DNA from: Gammaproteobacteria bacterium
Lineage (GTDB): Bacteria > Pseudomonadota > Gammaproteobacteria > Immundisolibacterales > Immundisolibacteraceae
Direction: 5' to 3'
NCBI GenBank assembly: GCA_003526065.1
Contig: DQBD01000120.1
Span: 3,930-14,501, forward strand
DNA: 10,572 nt
Positions 9,107 through 10,572 of this stretch are shown piece after piece; the stretch's first letter is position 1, and every line of letters begins with the position of its first letter. The translations under genes were made by a program, and so were the position numbers. Below the pieces are notes generated by a model. It was given only the letters and a program-made list of their open reading frames with translations. It searched no databases and was not told the DNA's origin.

Positions 9107-9892
9107 TCAGGGTTCGCCGAACATCAGCGCGGTGAGCAAAAAATCTGCGCCCAGCACCGCCAACGAAGCGGTTACCACGGTGCGTGTGGTGGCGCGCCCA
9201 ACGCCCTCGGCGGTGGGCACGGCGTCGTAGCCCTCGAACACCGCGATCCAGGTCACCACGGCCCCGAACACCACACTCTTGATGACACCGTTCAGGATGT
9301 CATCGTAAAAATCGACGCCGCTTTCCATGTGCGACCAGTACGGCGCCGGGTCCAGCCCGAGCAGCTGCACGCCGACCAGATACCCGCCCAGAATGCCGAC
9401 GGCACTGAACACCGCCGCCAGCAGGGGCACGCTGATGAACCCAGCCAGCCAGCGCGGCGCCAGCACCCGCCGGAACGGGTCGACCGCCATCATCTCCAGG
9501 GCCGACAGCTGCTCGGTGGCCTTCATGAGACCAATCTCGGCGGTCAGCGCCGACCCGGCGCGCCCGGCGAACAACAGCGCGCTGAGCACCGGCCCCAGCT
9601 CGCGCACCAGCGACAACGCCACAAGGATGCCCAGGCTGCTTTCCGAGCCGAAATCGACCAGCGTATTGTAGCCCTGCAGGCCAAGCACCATGCCCACGAA
9701 CAGGCCGGACACCAGGATGATCACCAGCGACAGCACGCCGACGCTGAGCACCTGCTTGGCCAGGCGTCGTGGCGCCAGCACCTGCGCCGGCACAGCCGCC
9801 AGCAGGCGCGACAGAAACAGGCCGGCGCGCCCGAGGCGGGCCAGACTGTCCAGCGTACGGGCACCGAGCCCTTGCAAGGCAGCGTTCATCAT
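9107..9892 (-). CDS. mlaE: MlaE, permease subunit of the Mla lipid transporter
   Basis: MlaE is the integral membrane permease of the MlaFEDB complex; two copies sit under the MlaD ring. The 261 residues match the E. coli length. The family signature is clear: [25 protein letters not shown] is spread over 95-119 with Glu98, then EQLSALEMM (127-135, the coupling helix region contacting MlaF) and APRWLA (145-150). Five or six hydrophobic segments follow the amphipathic N-terminus (about 1-35), including 48-70, 88-110, 150-178 and 238-258. The first of two adjacent ATGs (9890-9892) overlaps the mlaF stop as ATGA; the second would shorten the protein by one residue. No Shine-Dalgarno sequence precedes it, in keeping with coupling to mlaF translation. 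Confidence 0.97.
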   Translation of the reverse strand: MMNAALQGLGARTLDSLARLGRAGLFLSRLLAAVPAQVLAPRRLAKQVLSVGVLSLVIILVSGLFVGMVLGLQGYNTLVDFGSESSLGILVALSLVRELGPVLSALLFAGRAGSALTAEIGLMKATEQLSALEMMAVDPFRRVLAPRWLAGFISVPLLAAVFSAVGILGGYLVGVQLLGLDPAPYWSHMESGVDFYDDILNGVIKSVVFGAVVTWIAVFEGYDAVPTAEGVGRATTRTVVTASLAVLGADFLLTALMFGEP

Positions 9893-10572
9893 GGGGCGTT
9901 GGCCAACAGATCGTCGCGGTACGCGACCGCCGGATAGTGGAAGTGCACCGGGCCATCGGCCTCGCCGCTGAGAAACTGGTGCACCATCGGCTCCTCGGAG
10001 GCCTGCAGGTTTTCCGGCACACCGTGACCGATGACCTTGCCCTGCGCGATCACGTAGGCGTAATCGGCAATCCGGCAGGTCTCCTCGATGTCGTGCGACA
10101 CCACCAGGCTGGTCAGCCCCAGGGCCCGGTTCAGCGAGGAAATGAGCTGCGTCAGGATGCCCATCGAGATCGGGTCCTGACCGGTGAACGGCTCGTCGTA
10201 CAGGATCAGCATGGGATCGAGGGCGATGGCACGTGCCAACGCCACGCGCCGCGCCATGCCGCCGGACAGCTCGCTGGCCGTCAGCTCGCGGGCGCCGCGC
10301 AGACCGACCGCCTGCAGCTTCATCAGCACCAGCGAACGCACCAGCGATTCGGGCAGGTCGGTGTGCTCGCGCACCGGATAGGCGACGTTGTCGAACACGT
10401 TGAGGTCGGTCAGCAGCGCGCCGCTCTGGAACAGCATGCCCATCTGCTTGCGCAGCGCGTAAAGGCCGTCGCGCGACAGGGTGGTCACTTCCTGCCCGGC
10501 CACCTTGATCGACCCCGCCTGCGGCCGCAGCACACCGCTGATCAGCTTCAGCAGCGTGGTCTTGCCGCAGCC
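9889..10572 (-). CDS. mlaF: MlaF, ATPase subunit of the Mla lipid transporter (5' end cut by window)
   Basis: MlaF is the cytoplasmic ATPase that drives lipid movement through MlaE and MlaD. The last 227 codons are present; about 40 N-terminal residues lie beyond the right edge. The window starts inside the Walker A motif (GCGKTTLL). Also visible are the Q-loop in [18 protein letters not shown] (from window residue 46), signature LSGGMARR (102-109), Walker [14 protein letters not shown] (122-134) and H-loop SHD at 159-161. The C-terminal tail [19 protein letters not shown] is the MlaF-specific extension that in E. coli reaches the partner MlaF subunit and the MlaB interface. Its stop codon overlaps the mlaE start in a 4-nt ATGA. 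Confidence 0.97.
   Translation of the reverse strand, partial: GCGKTTLLKLISGVLRPQAGSIKVAGQEVTTLSRDGLYALRKQMGMLFQSGALLTDLNVFDNVAYPVREHTDLPESLVRSLVLMKLQAVGLRGARELTASELSGGMARRVALARAIALDPMLILYDEPFTGQDPISMGILTQLISSLNRALGLTSLVVSHDIEETCRIADYAYVIAQGKVIGHGVPENLQASEEPMVHQFLSGEADGPVHFHYPAVAYRDDLLANAP

Overview
This window is a GC-rich stretch (roughly two-thirds G+C by eye) in which every supportable gene lies on the minus strand, so transcription runs from the right edge to the left edge. Fifteen genes are packed with almost no spacer. The order in transcription direction is mlaF (5' end cut off), mlaE, mlaD, mlaC, mlaB, a YadG-like ABC ATPase, a YadH-like ABC-2 permease, ibaG (BolA family), a CGFS monothiol glutaredoxin (grxD), murA, hisG, hisD, hisC, hisB and hisH (3' end cut off). 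The order mlaFEDCB-ibaG-murA is the known proteobacterial arrangement, and murA-hisGDC next to it is known from pseudomonads and relatives. Short-form HisG, monofunctional HisB and an Mla set without mlaA inside it suggest a non-enteric gammaproteobacterium. A betaproteobacterium is less likely, and I cannot name a genus.

Right part (about 6755-10572): the inner-membrane MlaFEDB lipid-transport complex and its periplasmic carrier MlaC, which maintain outer-membrane lipid asymmetry, followed without a break by a two-gene ABC exporter of the YadGH type. Middle part (about 4058-5965): IbaG and its probable partner the CGFS glutaredoxin, which handle iron-sulfur clusters, then MurA, the first committed enzyme of peptidoglycan synthesis. 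Left part (1-4049): histidine biosynthesis, steps by HisG, HisD, HisC, HisB and the glutaminase subunit HisH. hisA and hisF would be expected just past the left edge.

Gene junctions are tight. Five are 4-nt overlaps of start and stop codons (mlaF/mlaE, mlaC/mlaB, mlaB/yadG, yadG/yadH, hisD/hisC). hisG/hisD overlap by 14 nt. Four junctions place the stop codon inside the next gene's Shine-Dalgarno sequence (mlaE/mlaD, mlaD/mlaC, ibaG/grxD, murA/hisG). The three loosest junctions are yadH/ibaG (31 nt), grxD/murA (52 nt, with a perfect GC hairpin) and hisB/hisH (32 nt). No spacer exceeds 52 nt and no tRNA, rRNA, mobile element, CRISPR array or obvious intrinsic terminator was seen.

This is mostly conserved core-genome housekeeping, and I do not see a new defence or mobile system. 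The points most worth a second look are the YadGH-like exporter fused translationally to the Mla genes, the glutaredoxin gene inserted between ibaG and murA, the hairpin before murA, and a possible internal promoter in the 3' end of yadH.
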